DNA from: Syncephalis plumigaleata | Lineage: Eukaryota; Zoopagomycota; Zoopagomycetes; Zoopagales; Piptocephalidaceae | Length of the DNA stretch: 54,104 bases | Assembly: GCA_025201365.1 (NCBI GenBank) | Contig: JAIXMF010000052.1 | Coordinates: 1 to 54,104 of the forward strand | Reading direction: 5' to 3' | In this document: positions 1 through 10,600 of the stretch, piece by piece | Layout: every line of letters begins with the position of its first letter | Numbering within the stretch: position 1 is the first letter of the stretch | Made by a program: the position numbers and the translations under genes | The notes under the pieces: generated by a model | Told to the model about the DNA's origin: nothing | What the model saw: only the letters and a program-made list of their open reading frames with translations | Databases searched by the model: none

Positions 1-693
1 AATGGCCGAATTATGTGATGGTACGCTGATTGTAGAATGGCACTACCTAGAATCGAGTGACATCTAACCATTTATGCATACCTCAATAGTATTAAACTAT
101 CGTCATCGTATGGCACAGCAAGCTAGTCGTAGTTCAATTGAGTTGTACACGCATCTCTTCTTTAAGGGCAAACGAGTATTGGAGGAAGGTTACGTCACGC
201 GTATTCTTAAGAATGGATTCTTGGTATTGGTACCAAAGTATGTGTGATATGCGCATGACATGTGATGGCGATGATTTAACAACTAATTATGTACTATTCT
301 ACATTGTATAGATACGGCATTGAAGGTATCGTGCATGCTACACCTCAAAAGTCAAAGGATAAACTCGCTACTACTACTGCTACTGCTGCCACAACGACAA
401 GTGCTCTCGTCTACAATGCCGCACTTGATTGTTTAGAGTGTCCCGCTAATGGCGAGACAATCACGCTATTCCGTAAGGTGATGGTGCAGCTCACGGTGGA
501 GAGTCAGTCGAATCACGACGAAGAAGTGGGCAGCATGCGTCAACGATTGTTCGTTGCACTTACGGAACCGGTCATACCGGGTTTAATGCCGGCCAATCTA
601 GCGGTACTCCCATTAGTACGTGGTCCCGAGGCAGCAGCCGATGAGGAACGTATTGTTAAACGGGTCAAGGCAGACAATCCACAGGCAACATGA
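1..693 (+). CDS. DIS3: Exosome 3'-5' exoribonuclease Dis3/Rrp44, C-terminal end (partial)
   Basis: This is the last part of the catalytic subunit of the RNA exosome, which degrades and trims RNA 3'-5' in nucleus and cytoplasm; the gene starts before the window. Exons 1-20, 90-237 and 312-693 join in frame. The joined reading contains the end of the RNB domain (MAELCDVLNYRHRMAQ) and the start of the C-terminal S1 domain (FLVLVPKYGIEGIV), both characteristic of Dis3. The Lys-Tyr-Gly-x-Glu-Gly signature is split by the second intron (GTATGT...TATAG) and is restored by splicing. A threonine/alanine-rich insert (about 20 residues) follows the KYGIEG motif. The protein ends with a basic-acidic tail before TGA at 691-693. 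The RNB active site and PIN domain lie outside the window, so activity cannot be judged. Confidence 0.93.
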
Positions 694-2000
694 CGTCATT
701 CATTGTTAACTGAGTCTCATTAAACTATCACTTTATTATCTTGCACCTTTTATGGCATTCCATTGATTAGTTATTACATAATTGTAACACATGTTACACA
801 ACTATATTAGATGGTTGCTTAAACCAGCTAATTATCATATTCCATATGCTTTACTTGTCATATGTATGTATAATATAGCAATTAGTAACTTATAGGTGCG
901 TCCACTTGACAACAACAAGTGTTGGCAACTTGCTTGGTGATTTTCTTTTGTCTCTTAGATTGTACGCGCTAGTGACCAATCAATTTAGCTGTGAAACCAT
1001 TCGATTTAACTAATCAACCAAGTGGTTGTCGTCCCTCCAACCTGGCATCATTACCATGGACGAGACTAGTCCTGCGCGTCTCCTTTCACGTGTCGCAGTT
1101 TAGATCTGACACAGTGCTTGCCAGACAAATTAACTTGGCATCTCCTTATTTCATAAGATAGGCAAATGCTAGTCTACAACGTGATGGCTATTATTGCTGA
1201 TAACCATATTCTTATTTGTCATTTACTTCCGGTTGCTTAATTGTTATAAAATCTGTTTCATTTTCGTTATTATCGGCATTACTATCATCATTATCATCGT
1301 CATCATTATCTATACACGACTAGTGTAGACGTAGTTGTACACCTTTTTGGCGTCGTGACGTTAAATACGACGGTTGTTGTGTCGTGTCGCCAGGTTGGCG
1401 AGTACACACATCATAGGTACACAAACCTTCTATCTATCTTTATTTCTCTCTCTCTCTCGTTGCGCACTCTCTCACTGCGCACTAATCTACTAGTGATCCT
1501 CACTCGCACTCGTGTGCACACACACACTCATCACCTTCCTCAATATTTCATCCATTAGTGACGCATCCTTCGTTTCCCTTCGTTTCCCTTCCCTTCCCTT
1601 CCTTACTACCTCACTCCACTTACCTCGGCGACATCAGAGCGTGTACACGTGTCTGCGTAGCAACTACTTTACTACTGTGCGTATCTTTGTACCTTGTCTC
1701 CTTGCAACTTGGTCGCGTATCTCGTTACTCTGTATTGATGCTGCGCCTGTTGCCCACTTACTAATCCTCTCTCTCGCTCTCTCTCTATTCATATTTCCAG
1801 TTTGATTACCGTCTCACCTAGTTTATCTGTGATTGAACTCATTCTCATTCCATTTCATAACATCATTTCCTTTATTTCATTATTTCTATCATTTTATCAT
1901 TCCTTTCTAGTTCGCTTAACTTCTTGACTACTTTCTCTTATTCGTTTATTTCTATCTTAGTGTTCTCTATCGTGTGTGTGTGTGTGTCTCACCTAGTCTA
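694..2000. other. Intergenic region with pyrimidine-rich leader of the homeodomain gene
   Basis: No supportable gene. The part from about 1430 to 1970 is strongly C/T-rich on the + strand, including a CTCT run near 1446-1460, CCCTT repeats near 1575-1605 and a GT run at 1973-1987. It directly precedes the homeodomain gene and probably holds its core promoter and 5' UTR. Short open frames here have no ATG or are low-complexity products of the pyrimidine bias. Confidence 0.6.
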
Positions 2001-3572
2001 ATGAATATCGACAACATCAATACTACCCTGTCATCATCAGCCATGACCACGGATGATTTAGCCAAAGTACTGGCGGGTGATCTATTCTCTTCATTCTCCA
2101 CTGATTCACTCGATCCTACCTCATTAATAACGCTGGAAGCAAATCGTCCCGGCAAACATACCATTGATCAACCATCACCGCTCAATTCAACCGATGCATT
2201 TCATTTGGTCAATTCGATGGGATTCGCTCCAGGTGATACCATAACCGCATCTAGTAGCAATAGTAGTCTGTTCTCATCATTAAGCAATCCCGCCCTTCCC
2301 AACTATGGCGGTCTCGTGTCGTCATCACGTAGTTCCGAGAGTTCCATGTTTAACATGTTGCTGCCATCCGAATCAGCTCGACAGCATGATTTATACCTAT
2401 GCCAAACGAATGGTACTGGTGGTGACAGTCATAGTATGGATGAGGCGCTATTTCGTACAACACTCCACGGCGGATTCCCTATTAAACCACGTCATAGGAC
2501 GACCAAACGACAGTACAGCATATTGGAACGGCAATTTCGACGTAATCCACGACCGGATGCAGCCACTAGAGACGCACTGGCCGCTAAACTATCAATGCGT
2601 GGTCGTACCGTTCAGATATGGTTCCAGAATAGACGTGCCAAGTGTAAGCGTGACAGGGAACGTGGCCGTCCCACGCCACCCTTACCGCGACTTAACGATG
2701 AATCCGATCTGTGCGACGATGGAATGGACGATTTGAATCCGGGTATCGACTGGGATCCTACCGAGTTGGACAGTGAAGGCGGTGTCGAGGAAGCATTACT
2801 ACGCGATAGTTCCGAGTCTAGTTCGTCGAAACTAGCATCTGGACCAGTATCGTCCACCAATCTAAATGGTGTAATGATGATGCCCGATCTTAGTAAGGCG
2901 GGCAGTATTAATGACTGGTTAGCGGATATCAATTTGACGGGTAGTGAGTCGCAACAATTAGCGCAACAACTTGCCGCTAGCAATGCATCGACTGCAGCCT
3001 ATTTGAATCAACTCGCTCTTAGTGTATCGGGTGCAACCAATAATAATAATGGTTGTCTAAATGATACAATGACTAATTTTGATCAATTCGCCTGGTGGTC
3101 CGGTGCAGCAGATACAGGACAAGCTAACAATGGTGTCTCTACACCACTTGGCAATCTATCCACGTCACTCGTATCATCGATGCTCGCCAATGCCGTATTA
3201 CTTAATCAAGCTGAATCCAATAATAATAATAACAGTAAAAACGAGGAAAAGCAAGATGATTGCACCATTGAACAGGATATTACTACGGCTGGATTAGCAT
3301 CTGCCAACTGGTTGTTTGGATCCAACATCGATTGCTTAACCACGACAACACCCGCGACAATCAGTGCAAACACGACTATTGCCAATAGTAGTATACCGAA
3401 TCCATTTTCACTTATTGCTACTACACCAACTACTAATCAAGTGGATATATTAAAGAACAAAGATACCAACACTATTGCTACTGAAGATGACGACAAACTA
3501 AACGAGTTCAGACGTCAATTACAACAACAACGAGAGCAATTCCCTTTAGAATTATCCGCATTACCGATCTAG
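2001..3572 (+). CDS. Homeodomain transcription factor (single exon)
   Basis: A 523-residue nuclear DNA-binding protein. The homeodomain spans about residues 162-221: a basic arm (KPRHRTTKRQYSI), helices 1 and 2, and recognition helix VQIWFQNRRAKCKR with the invariant Trp, Phe, Asn and Arg. The rest is low-complexity: Ser/Asn/Thr-rich N-terminus, an acidic stretch after the homeodomain, and Asn/Gln-rich segments towards the C-terminus ending in a glutamine-rich helix, a composition common in activation regions. I chose the ATG at 2001 because the frame upstream starts only with GTG in a GT run; ATG 2043 is an alternative. An AATAAA lies at 3677. The class appears to be a typical 60-residue homeodomain rather than a three-residue-extended TALE type. 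Target genes are unknown. Confidence 0.9.
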   Translation: MNIDNINTTLSSSAMTTDDLAKVLAGDLFSSFSTDSLDPTSLITLEANRPGKHTIDQPSPLNSTDAFHLVNSMGFAPGDTITASSSNSSLFSSLSNPALPNYGGLVSSSRSSESSMFNMLLPSESARQHDLYLCQTNGTGGDSHSMDEALFRTTLHGGFPIKPRHRTTKRQYSILERQFRRNPRPDAATRDALAAKLSMRGRTVQIWFQNRRAKCKRDRERGRPTPPLPRLNDESDLCDDGMDDLNPGIDWDPTELDSEGGVEEALLRDSSESSSSKLASGPVSSTNLNGVMMMPDLSKAGSINDWLADINLTGSESQQLAQQLAASNASTAAYLNQLALSVSGATNNNNGCLNDTMTNFDQFAWWSGAADTGQANNGVSTPLGNLSTSLVSSMLANAVLLNQAESNNNNNSKNEEKQDDCTIEQDITTAGLASANWLFGSNIDCLTTTTPATISANTTIANSSIPNPFSLIATTPTTNQVDILKNKDTNTIATEDDDKLNEFRRQLQQQREQFPLELSALPI

Positions 3573-3843
3573 CAACGTAAACAATCAATCGCTCGACCAT
3601 TCCTCAATGATTCATACTGCATTTATGTGTTTTTTTACTCTACATTGATATTACTAACATTGGCACGCATTCCCAAAATAAACAATTTACTATAGGAGAA
3701 CAATCATATGATATCTGATAGATGACTAGCTTGCTTATTACATCTTATAATCTTATGAATAAAGTAATGGTGTATAGAACGCTTTTAATGTAAATGATAC
3801 ATGAATAACTAATGGAGAGAAATAAGGAATAAGGAATAACTCG

Positions 3844-4854
3844 CTACACACGATGCACTAATCCGAGATTAATAAGCCGTTCCGCTTCTTGACGTGATAT
3901 GTAACACTGCGTGCCAGGTTCTAAGCGTAATGCACCACCACCCTCTGTTTGTACTAGTCCACCATGACGAATGGCCCTTACTTGCACGTACAATTCCTTG
4001 GGTGGTTTCAACTCATCAAGTAATCCGATATTGGCATAATTGGCCGCATGTCTACGTAATAATCGACTATACTCTCGTTGAAATGCCTCCTCTCCTCCAC
4101 TCATACGTGTGGCATCCACATTAGTACTATTAATGCCACCACCATTTTGTAATGATGTCATTGTTGTATCTATTGATGTCTCTGTAGTTGTTGTTGGTAT
4201 ACGTCCACCACGTCGCCAAGTATCCAATCGAATCATATACAAACGATGATGGAGATAAGTCATTAGACAACGCTTATTACGCTTTAACGCCAAATGTTCT
4301 ATAGTCATCTTTAGATATTGCCATGGTTCCAATGAAGAGGAAGGACGCGCCTTGTCATTAGAAGTAGCCGATACTGGTTGCGTGTATGTCTCATTCGTAT
4401 TGGCCATTGATATAGAATTGTCACCTAGTGTACTAGTCGTATCTGTATCTAGACTAAATGAATAACCCATAGAACTTGATGACATCTCCATTGGTGTACT
4501 CGAACTATTATCCATCTCTTGCCATTGTTGTGTTGTCTCCTCAGATGCTACAAATGTTTGCTCATTGGTTGTATTGGCACTCTCTTCATCTGCAGTATTC
4601 ACCATAGTCATATTGCTGTCATTATGCTCGAGATTAGACGTTGTTGCACTGATTTGTGACGAATCAGTCATGACTTTATCACTAGCTGTCGCGTAACTAG
4701 AAGTGAGTCGTTCCAAGTGTTCTTGTATATTGTCTGAAAGATAGTTCAATTCCTGACATACTGCTTGTACTAGTTCACGATTGAATGGCGGTAAACGATC
4801 TACCGTCGTCCGTTTCGCTTCAAGTACTAGTTTCTGTGCATTATCACAGTACAT
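3844..4854 (-). CDS. PSF1: GINS complex subunit Psf1
   Basis: Psf1 is one of four GINS subunits; with Cdc45 and Mcm2-7 it forms the CMG replicative helicase. The N-terminus (MYCDNAQKLVLEAKR, then LPPFNRELVQAV) and the helical core (YLKMTIEHLALKRNKRCLMTYLHHR) fit the Psf1 A domain, and residues 282-336 (PPKELYVQVRAI ... EAERLINLGLVHRV) fit the C-terminal B domain, which in Psf1 is needed for complex function but not GINS core assembly. At 336 residues it is much longer than usual (about 200): a Ser/Thr/Asn/Glu-rich insert of about 120 residues sits between the first helices and the YLKMT helix, with a shorter one after TWRRGG. Both inserts are in frame and no intron borders are evident, so they seem to be translated. 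Single exon. Confidence 0.92.
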   Translation of the reverse strand: MYCDNAQKLVLEAKRTTVDRLPPFNRELVQAVCQELNYLSDNIQEHLERLTSSYATASDKVMTDSSQISATTSNLEHNDSNMTMVNTADEESANTTNEQTFVASEETTQQWQEMDNSSSTPMEMSSSSMGYSFSLDTDTTSTLGDNSISMANTNETYTQPVSATSNDKARPSSSLEPWQYLKMTIEHLALKRNKRCLMTYLHHRLYMIRLDTWRRGGRIPTTTTETSIDTTMTSLQNGGGINSTNVDATRMSGGEEAFQREYSRLLRRHAANYANIGLLDELKPPKELYVQVRAIRHGGLVQTEGGGALRLEPGTQCYISRQEAERLINLGLVHRV

Positions 4855-5234
4855 GTTGGAATGAGAGTAAAAGGAACAAGTACAATAACAACAACAATAA
4901 CGAAAAAAGAAATAGCAAAAATACGCGTATCACAATGTGATGATGAATCGAGTAATGGTCATTTATTGTTCATTTTTATTAATCAAGTTTATTATAAAAT
5001 GTATAGAAATAATAATAGAATGTAGATTACTTACCTTGTAATGATACAAATGATTAGTACAACAGATATTACTTACTATTTGAAAGCTGATTAGTTGATA
5101 GTAGGTAATGTTGTCAATGTTATGGTATGCGAATGATTAGTGTGTGTGCATGTTTGTATATCTGTTTGTTTGTATGTATAAGTGAAAGTGATGTAAGACT
5201 GAGCTGAATAAACGCTTGGTGTATATGATCGGAT

Positions 5235-5256
5235 GAGTGAGTGAGTGAGTGAGTGA
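5235..5256. repeat. GAGT microsatellite
   Basis: About five and a half perfect copies of GAGT, in a cluster of other simple repeats downstream of TRA2. Confidence 0.95.
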
Positions 5257-5572
5257 ATATTTATTCCGTTGAACGTTGAATGGCGAGTAATCATTGTAGT
5301 TATACATGTAATTGTGTGCAAGTATAGTTGTATATGAATCGTTACCATAGTAAGTAATCAAAACAACGATAATTAATTGTAATAGAGATATGACTGTATG
5401 TGCATGGACTGTATGTATGTATGTATGTGTGCATGTATGTGTGTGTGCGCGTGTGTGTGTCTGTGTTGTTGTTGTTGTTTATAAAACGAACAGTAAACTG
5501 ATAAGAGTGACTCATTATTGTTATTATAGCAATGATGAGTATGATCATAGTAATAGTAATTGAAGTAATTGA

Positions 5573-5593
5573 AGTAGTAGTAGTAGTAGTAGT
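5573..5593. repeat. AGT trinucleotide microsatellite
   Basis: Seven consecutive AGT triplets. A TTG run (about 5465-5479) and GT-rich tracts lie just upstream. Confidence 0.95.
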
Positions 5594-5736
5594 TGACGCT
5601 GCAATTGATTATATAATTGATGACTAATAATAATCGCATATTTGTACTTTCATAGCATTATTGATCCATCGATAAGTGAGTGTGAATGTGAATAAGTGTG
5701 TATGTATGTGTGTGAGTGTGTGTGTTCATTTGTATT

Positions 5737-7074
5737 TTAACGGCGTTCATATCGTTCACGACGATCATAACCACCTCGATCAAAGTCACGACCACCACCA
5801 CCACCACTGCCATTACGATCATAGTCGCGTGTATTACCACGATCGTAACCACCACCGCCACTGCCACCACCACGATTGTTGTAATTATCACTACGGCCAT
5901 GTCCACGATCATAGTCACGACCACTTCGATCGTAGTCACGTCCATGTCCTCGATCATAATCACGTCCGTGTCCACGATCGAAATCACGACCATGTCCGCG
6001 GTCAAAGTCGCGACCACCTCGATCAAAGTCGCGTCCGTGTCCACGATCGAAGTCACGGCCACCACGGTCGAAGTCACGACCTGGTCGATCATAAGGACCA
6101 CCACGTCCACCACGACCACGATCAAAGTCACGGCCACCACGATCATAGCCACCTCGGCCACCACGTCCACCTTTATATTAAACAGATAGTATCAGTATTT
6201 ATACTAATAATAGTAGTAATAGTAATAGTAACATACTCTTAGGACCACCTTGATATTGACCAGGAGTTGGTGTACGTGGACGACTACGTTTAGCCTAATC
6301 ACCGTCATTGTTATTAGCATAGATTACTATTAATCTAATCATAGTATTTACCGTTTCAACATTGATAGCACGATTGTAAAGCATAAATCCGGTTAATTCT
6401 CGCTTGCAGTCATCGGCTTGTTCGCATGTCTCCATTGTAACAAAGGCAAATCCACGATGTTCATGCGAATGTGGATCTCTCATTACTTGACATTTCGCTA
6501 CCTATTATATATTGTTATTAGTATATTGACCTATAGTGATAACTAGATCTATTGTATACCTTGCCGTATTTCGCGAATGTCTCCTCTAATTCTCGCTCAC
6601 TAACATGTGATGATAGACCAGAAACGAATAGATTGTTACCGGGATTCTCAGAGAAAGCGCCTTGTGAATCTTCACGACTAATCAACTAGTTAATATCATT
6701 ATTACTAATAGTATCATGGTTATTACTACTTACCGTTGTCCATAAGGAGATCGGTCACGATAACGACGAGCACCTGGTGAACGAGAACGCTCGCGTCGAT
6801 AATCACGATCAGAACTCTGCGGTGGTGGTGGTATTGGTGAGCGTGAACGCGAGTGTCCACGAGCTGGTACAGGTGAACCGGAACGAGAACGACTTGGATA
6901 GTTGCTGCCGCTGTTACGAGGATTGCCTTCACCGTGTGTGTCAGCGTTGTTCTCGCTCCAATTATCTTGGCGTAGATTGCCTTCACCGTGCGTGTCTGCG
7001 TTATTCTCACCCCACGCATCTTGACGCATTTCCACGTCGTCTACACTGTCAAACTCATCTCGGTGACGATCCAT
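5737..7074 (-). CDS. TRA2: Transformer-2-like SR splicing factor (RS - RRM - RGG-like tail)
   Basis: Probably a nuclear RNA-binding regulator of exon choice. Five exons: 7074-6734, 6677-6560, 6501-6352, 6294-6237, 6170-5737; total about 300 residues. An N-terminal region with a tandem duplication (ENNADTHGEGN twice) leads into an Arg/Ser-rich stretch. The RRM follows, with RNP2-like NLFVSGL and RNP1-like RGFAFVTM. After it comes KRSRPRTPTPGQYQGG, matching the conserved linker that follows the RRM in Tra2 proteins and marks the family. Where animal Tra2 has a second RS domain, this protein has Gly/Arg/Asp repeats of the type DRGGRDF and DRGHGRDY. The last acceptor is an unusual AAAG; all others end in TAG. 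A GAAA-rich tract upstream on the + strand (7205-7240) is a pyrimidine-rich leader on the coding strand. Confidence 0.88.
5752..6170 (-). repeat. Tandem repeat encoding the Gly/Arg/Asp tail of TRA2
   Basis: Imperfect units of 24 or 27 bases encoding variants of R-D-[FY]-D-R-G-[GH]-G. About ten units are recognisable, with Phe/Tyr and Gly/His alternating. The opposite strand is also open through the repeat (a His/Asp-rich frame), a by-product of the repeat's base pattern. Confidence 0.85.
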
Positions 7075-7679
7075 GGTCGAGTCACTACTATTCTGTATAG
7101 GAGATAGGGTATATGCTGCTGCTACTACACTGTACGATTACTATCCAGGGCTTATTCAGAACAATAGTATAATGAATAGCAATAGCCTATGCTCGATCAA
7201 TAGACTAGCCGAGAAAGAAAGAAAGAAAGAAGGAAAGAAACAAGAGGATCCGATCCAACGATGAAAACTAGTAAGCGTGGTAGAGAAACAAAAAAACGCC
7301 AAAGGAGAAAGATGAGGAGAGATATGCCAAAACGACAGTGATGTGGGTAAATAATGGCATAAGAGAGCATGAATGCATTTCTCAACCGTGCCCAATGTCA
7401 CATCTGCATTGATTATATGCCACATATAATAATAATAATAATAGAGGGATTAGGAACAAGGGACTCACCCTAGTAAGAGTAGGTGATCATTTCAGCCAAT
7501 GATCATCACATCTACTTGCATACCATCTCCACTCAACTTCACACTCAAATGTAAACAAAAGTTGACGTGTACTTTCTGTTAATCACTCTACCACCTATTA
7601 TTCCTTCTCTTTACATCTTTTCCTTTATTATTCCACTGTCATCGTTGTTTACCTTTTATTCATAATTAACGCGTATTCC
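7075..7679. promoter_or_regulatory. Divergent promoter interval between TRA2 and ASPM
   Basis: About 600 bases between two ATG starts pointing away from each other. It contains the GAAA/GGAAA purine tract near TRA2 and an AATAATAAT run at about 7427-7441. No gene is seen. No specific factor site can be named. Confidence 0.5.
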
Positions 7680-10600
7680 ATGAAGCGTACGCGTTCCACT
7701 CTAGTGAGGGATAGTGTGTCCCAGCCACTTGCTGATTTACGAAAGAAAACACGTAGTAGCGTGGCTGCATCGGGATCTGCCTGTATTGGCGGGGACAACG
7801 CGTCTCCTTATCCTTTGGACAGCGGAAAGAAGATATTTGGTCTAGACCGAAATGTGGAGACACGCGTAAGTACACTAATACCGCGTAGATGACTTGTTTA
7901 GTGAATGCTCACCGTTGCGTTTGTCACTCTTGTATGGTTAGCCAAAACTGAATCTACGCTCTGGTCTCAAGTTAGCCGAGACTACCAATATTATCGAGTC
8001 ACCTAGGCCGGATAAAGTGGGAAATGCACCCGGAAAGCGTAAAGCACCAACTCAATCGGGTTTAGGCCAGTTGAAGAAGCGAGTTAAATCTACATTACCA
8101 GCCGGACATGTACCACCTCGTCCATCTGCTGATCTCTATGGCGACCAGTGGATGGATAAGCAGGAGCGATCCTTCCTCACATGGATTAACCATGAATTCG
8201 ATCGAGCAGCTGTAACCAAGAATTTTCTAGATAACTCCTCTACCGATGGATCACTCCAGCATTTTACAGTTTGTATGGAATTCGAGCATACTTGTCAAAT
8301 GGCTCGTAGCTTTTTTAATGATAAACCATTGCAAACGATATTGAAGAAAGTAAATGAGGTATGTGTAGTTACTAGTAAGCATAGGATACACTAATTAATG
8401 ACACGTAACATGGATGACTAGGCTGTAGATAAGAAGAGATTGACAGTCAATACAGATGGCGATTTCTGCATGGATATAAGCAGACGCAAGTCACTCATTG
8501 CCGTGATCATGTCATTCGATACTCGGTGGCTCATGATAGCCCTGAATATCTTTTCAACTCGAGCAATTATGCCATTGTCTATGTTAAAGCAAGCGAATAT
8601 ATCAGTACTAGTAGAGGAGGTAAGAAACAACAATAGAAGGTGATATTGCTATTAGATATTAATCTATGCACATATCTAGTATATTCTGGGATACTCGGCT
8701 GCATTACGACGTAATGTCACCGGCGATGGTCAGTCAATGCTTGATCATAACAAAGCAGTAATCAAACGACTATTCGCCATTATCCTCTTCCTTGATCGTG
8801 CCAAAACTGCCAATCTCATTCCAAGCCAACCCTGTTTATTTGCAAAGGTAATTGAACATCTAGTCAGTATAATAATGGCTGTATTAATACATTGCATTAG
8901 AATGCTCCATTCAAATCATGTAAAGCTATTATAAATGAAATTGCACGACATTGCATAGCCGGTGAAGGTGATATCATTCGACACCTATCGTATCTTAGCT
9001 ATACAGTTACGTGCGAGCAATCATCTATGGATGAATACAACTATCACGTCAATAATCTGGCTGTCGATCTACGGGATGGCATTCGTATTGCTCGTCTCAT
9101 TGAACTACACTCATCTGGTTCATTCCAACTTAGTGTATGTAATAATAATATCCGTGATAATAATGGCAATAATACTAACACTAATTGAATCTAGACATCA
9201 TTAAAGGTACCGGCCATCGATCGTGCTGATAGAATACGCAATCTGGAAGTGTGCTTCAAGCATTTGGCCAAGGAAGGATTGAAGCTATCGAGTTTCCGCG
9301 ATGGTCGTATTAAGCCAGAAGACATTGTAGATGGACATCGCAAGAATACACTAGAGATGTTGTGGCGCTTGATTCTACACTGGAAAGTAGGCGGGCTTGT
9401 TAATCAAGATGAGATTCGCGCGGAAACCGACCAGTTGATATGTAATTACGTAAGAAAGTTCAAGGCTCGTCCCGCATTCGATATGGAAGTATGTTTGATA
9501 TACATATACATATATAGCATGGTCAGTCATTAATCTTGTAAGCATAGAATACCGTATACTTGTCGAGTAATCCATTGTCATTACTCTTGAGATGGTGCCA
9601 GGCAGTTGGTGCATTCTACAATGTCCAAATATCCAATTTCACGTCTAGTTTTGCCGATGGCAGTGTATTCTGCTATCTTATCGGTCATTATCATCCACGT
9701 CTACTTAAGAATCGTTCTATTTTACACGCATCTGAGGAAACGCTCAAGGATGTAAGTAATGCACATTCACAAGCTATACCTATAGTTTATAACTAATTGA
9801 ATACTAGGAGCGAACTCGAATGAGTCGATACAATGACATAGCAAGTAATAGCACTGGGTTCACCATTAATTTTAGTCCCATTCGTTCCAAGCGTAAACTC
9901 ACACCACTTCAACTTACTGGCATTCATAATTATCAACAATTAAAGGAAATGTCCCAGCAAATTGGCGGTATACCATTAATATGTAAGTGGCGGTTAGATG
10001 ATGGTAATAACAACAATTGTAACATATATTCATATTATATAGTCAATGACCGTGACTTTGCATGTACATCATCACCCGACGAGAAAGTCGTCATCACCTA
10101 TGTATCCTATTTGTGTTCTCGTTTATTAGTATTAAGTAATGAGTCTAGAGTAAGTAGCATCTAAACACAACAAGTGCCTCACTCCTCTTCCTAATGGCTA
10201 ACATACATTGATGTAGGCGGCCAAGACTATCCAACGATTCTGGCGTCAATACGGAGGCAATCGTTACACGCCAGAACATCATGCAGCAGCATCGACTATA
10301 CAGAAAGTAGTACGTCATTTCTTGAAGCAACGACAAGTAGAAAGACATCGCTTGGCACGTATCACCAAGATTCAAGCAATGTGGCGTGGTCGAATGGCAC
10401 GCAATCAAGTACAATTAACGCGTAATGCTATCGTTACACTTCAATGTTACGCTCGTGCCTATCTAGCACGACAACATATCAATCTAGAACGTACGACCAT
10501 TCTATGTCAACAATTGGCACGCGGATATTTAACACGTCAATCGTATCAGTTGCAACGTGCACGCATTGTACAATTGCAATCAAGAGCACGTGGCTATTTG

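Larger units (their letters stand above)
4855..5736. other. Intergenic region with several simple repeats
   Basis: Lies between the divergent-side start of PSF1 and the 3' end of TRA2. It is AT-rich near PSF1 (probable promoter) and from about 5140 becomes dominated by short tandem repeats: TGTTTG/TGTA tracts, GAGT, TATG, GT, TTG and AGT. Overlapping open frames on the - strand consist of repeated His/Thr/Tyr residues from these repeats and are not credible genes. Confidence 0.6.

Noticed and set aside
5676-6242. Long His/Asp-rich open frame opposite TRA2
   Set aside because: It is the antisense reading of the DRGGRDF tandem repeat; the TRA2 frame is supported by an RRM, a conserved linker and four consistent introns.
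9983-10042. Treating the continuous ASPM frame over this 60-base stretch as coding
   Set aside because: Although open, it has GTAAGT...TATATAG borders and encodes an Asn/Tyr-rich insert inside the second CH domain; splicing restores the conserved spacing before SPDEKVVITY.
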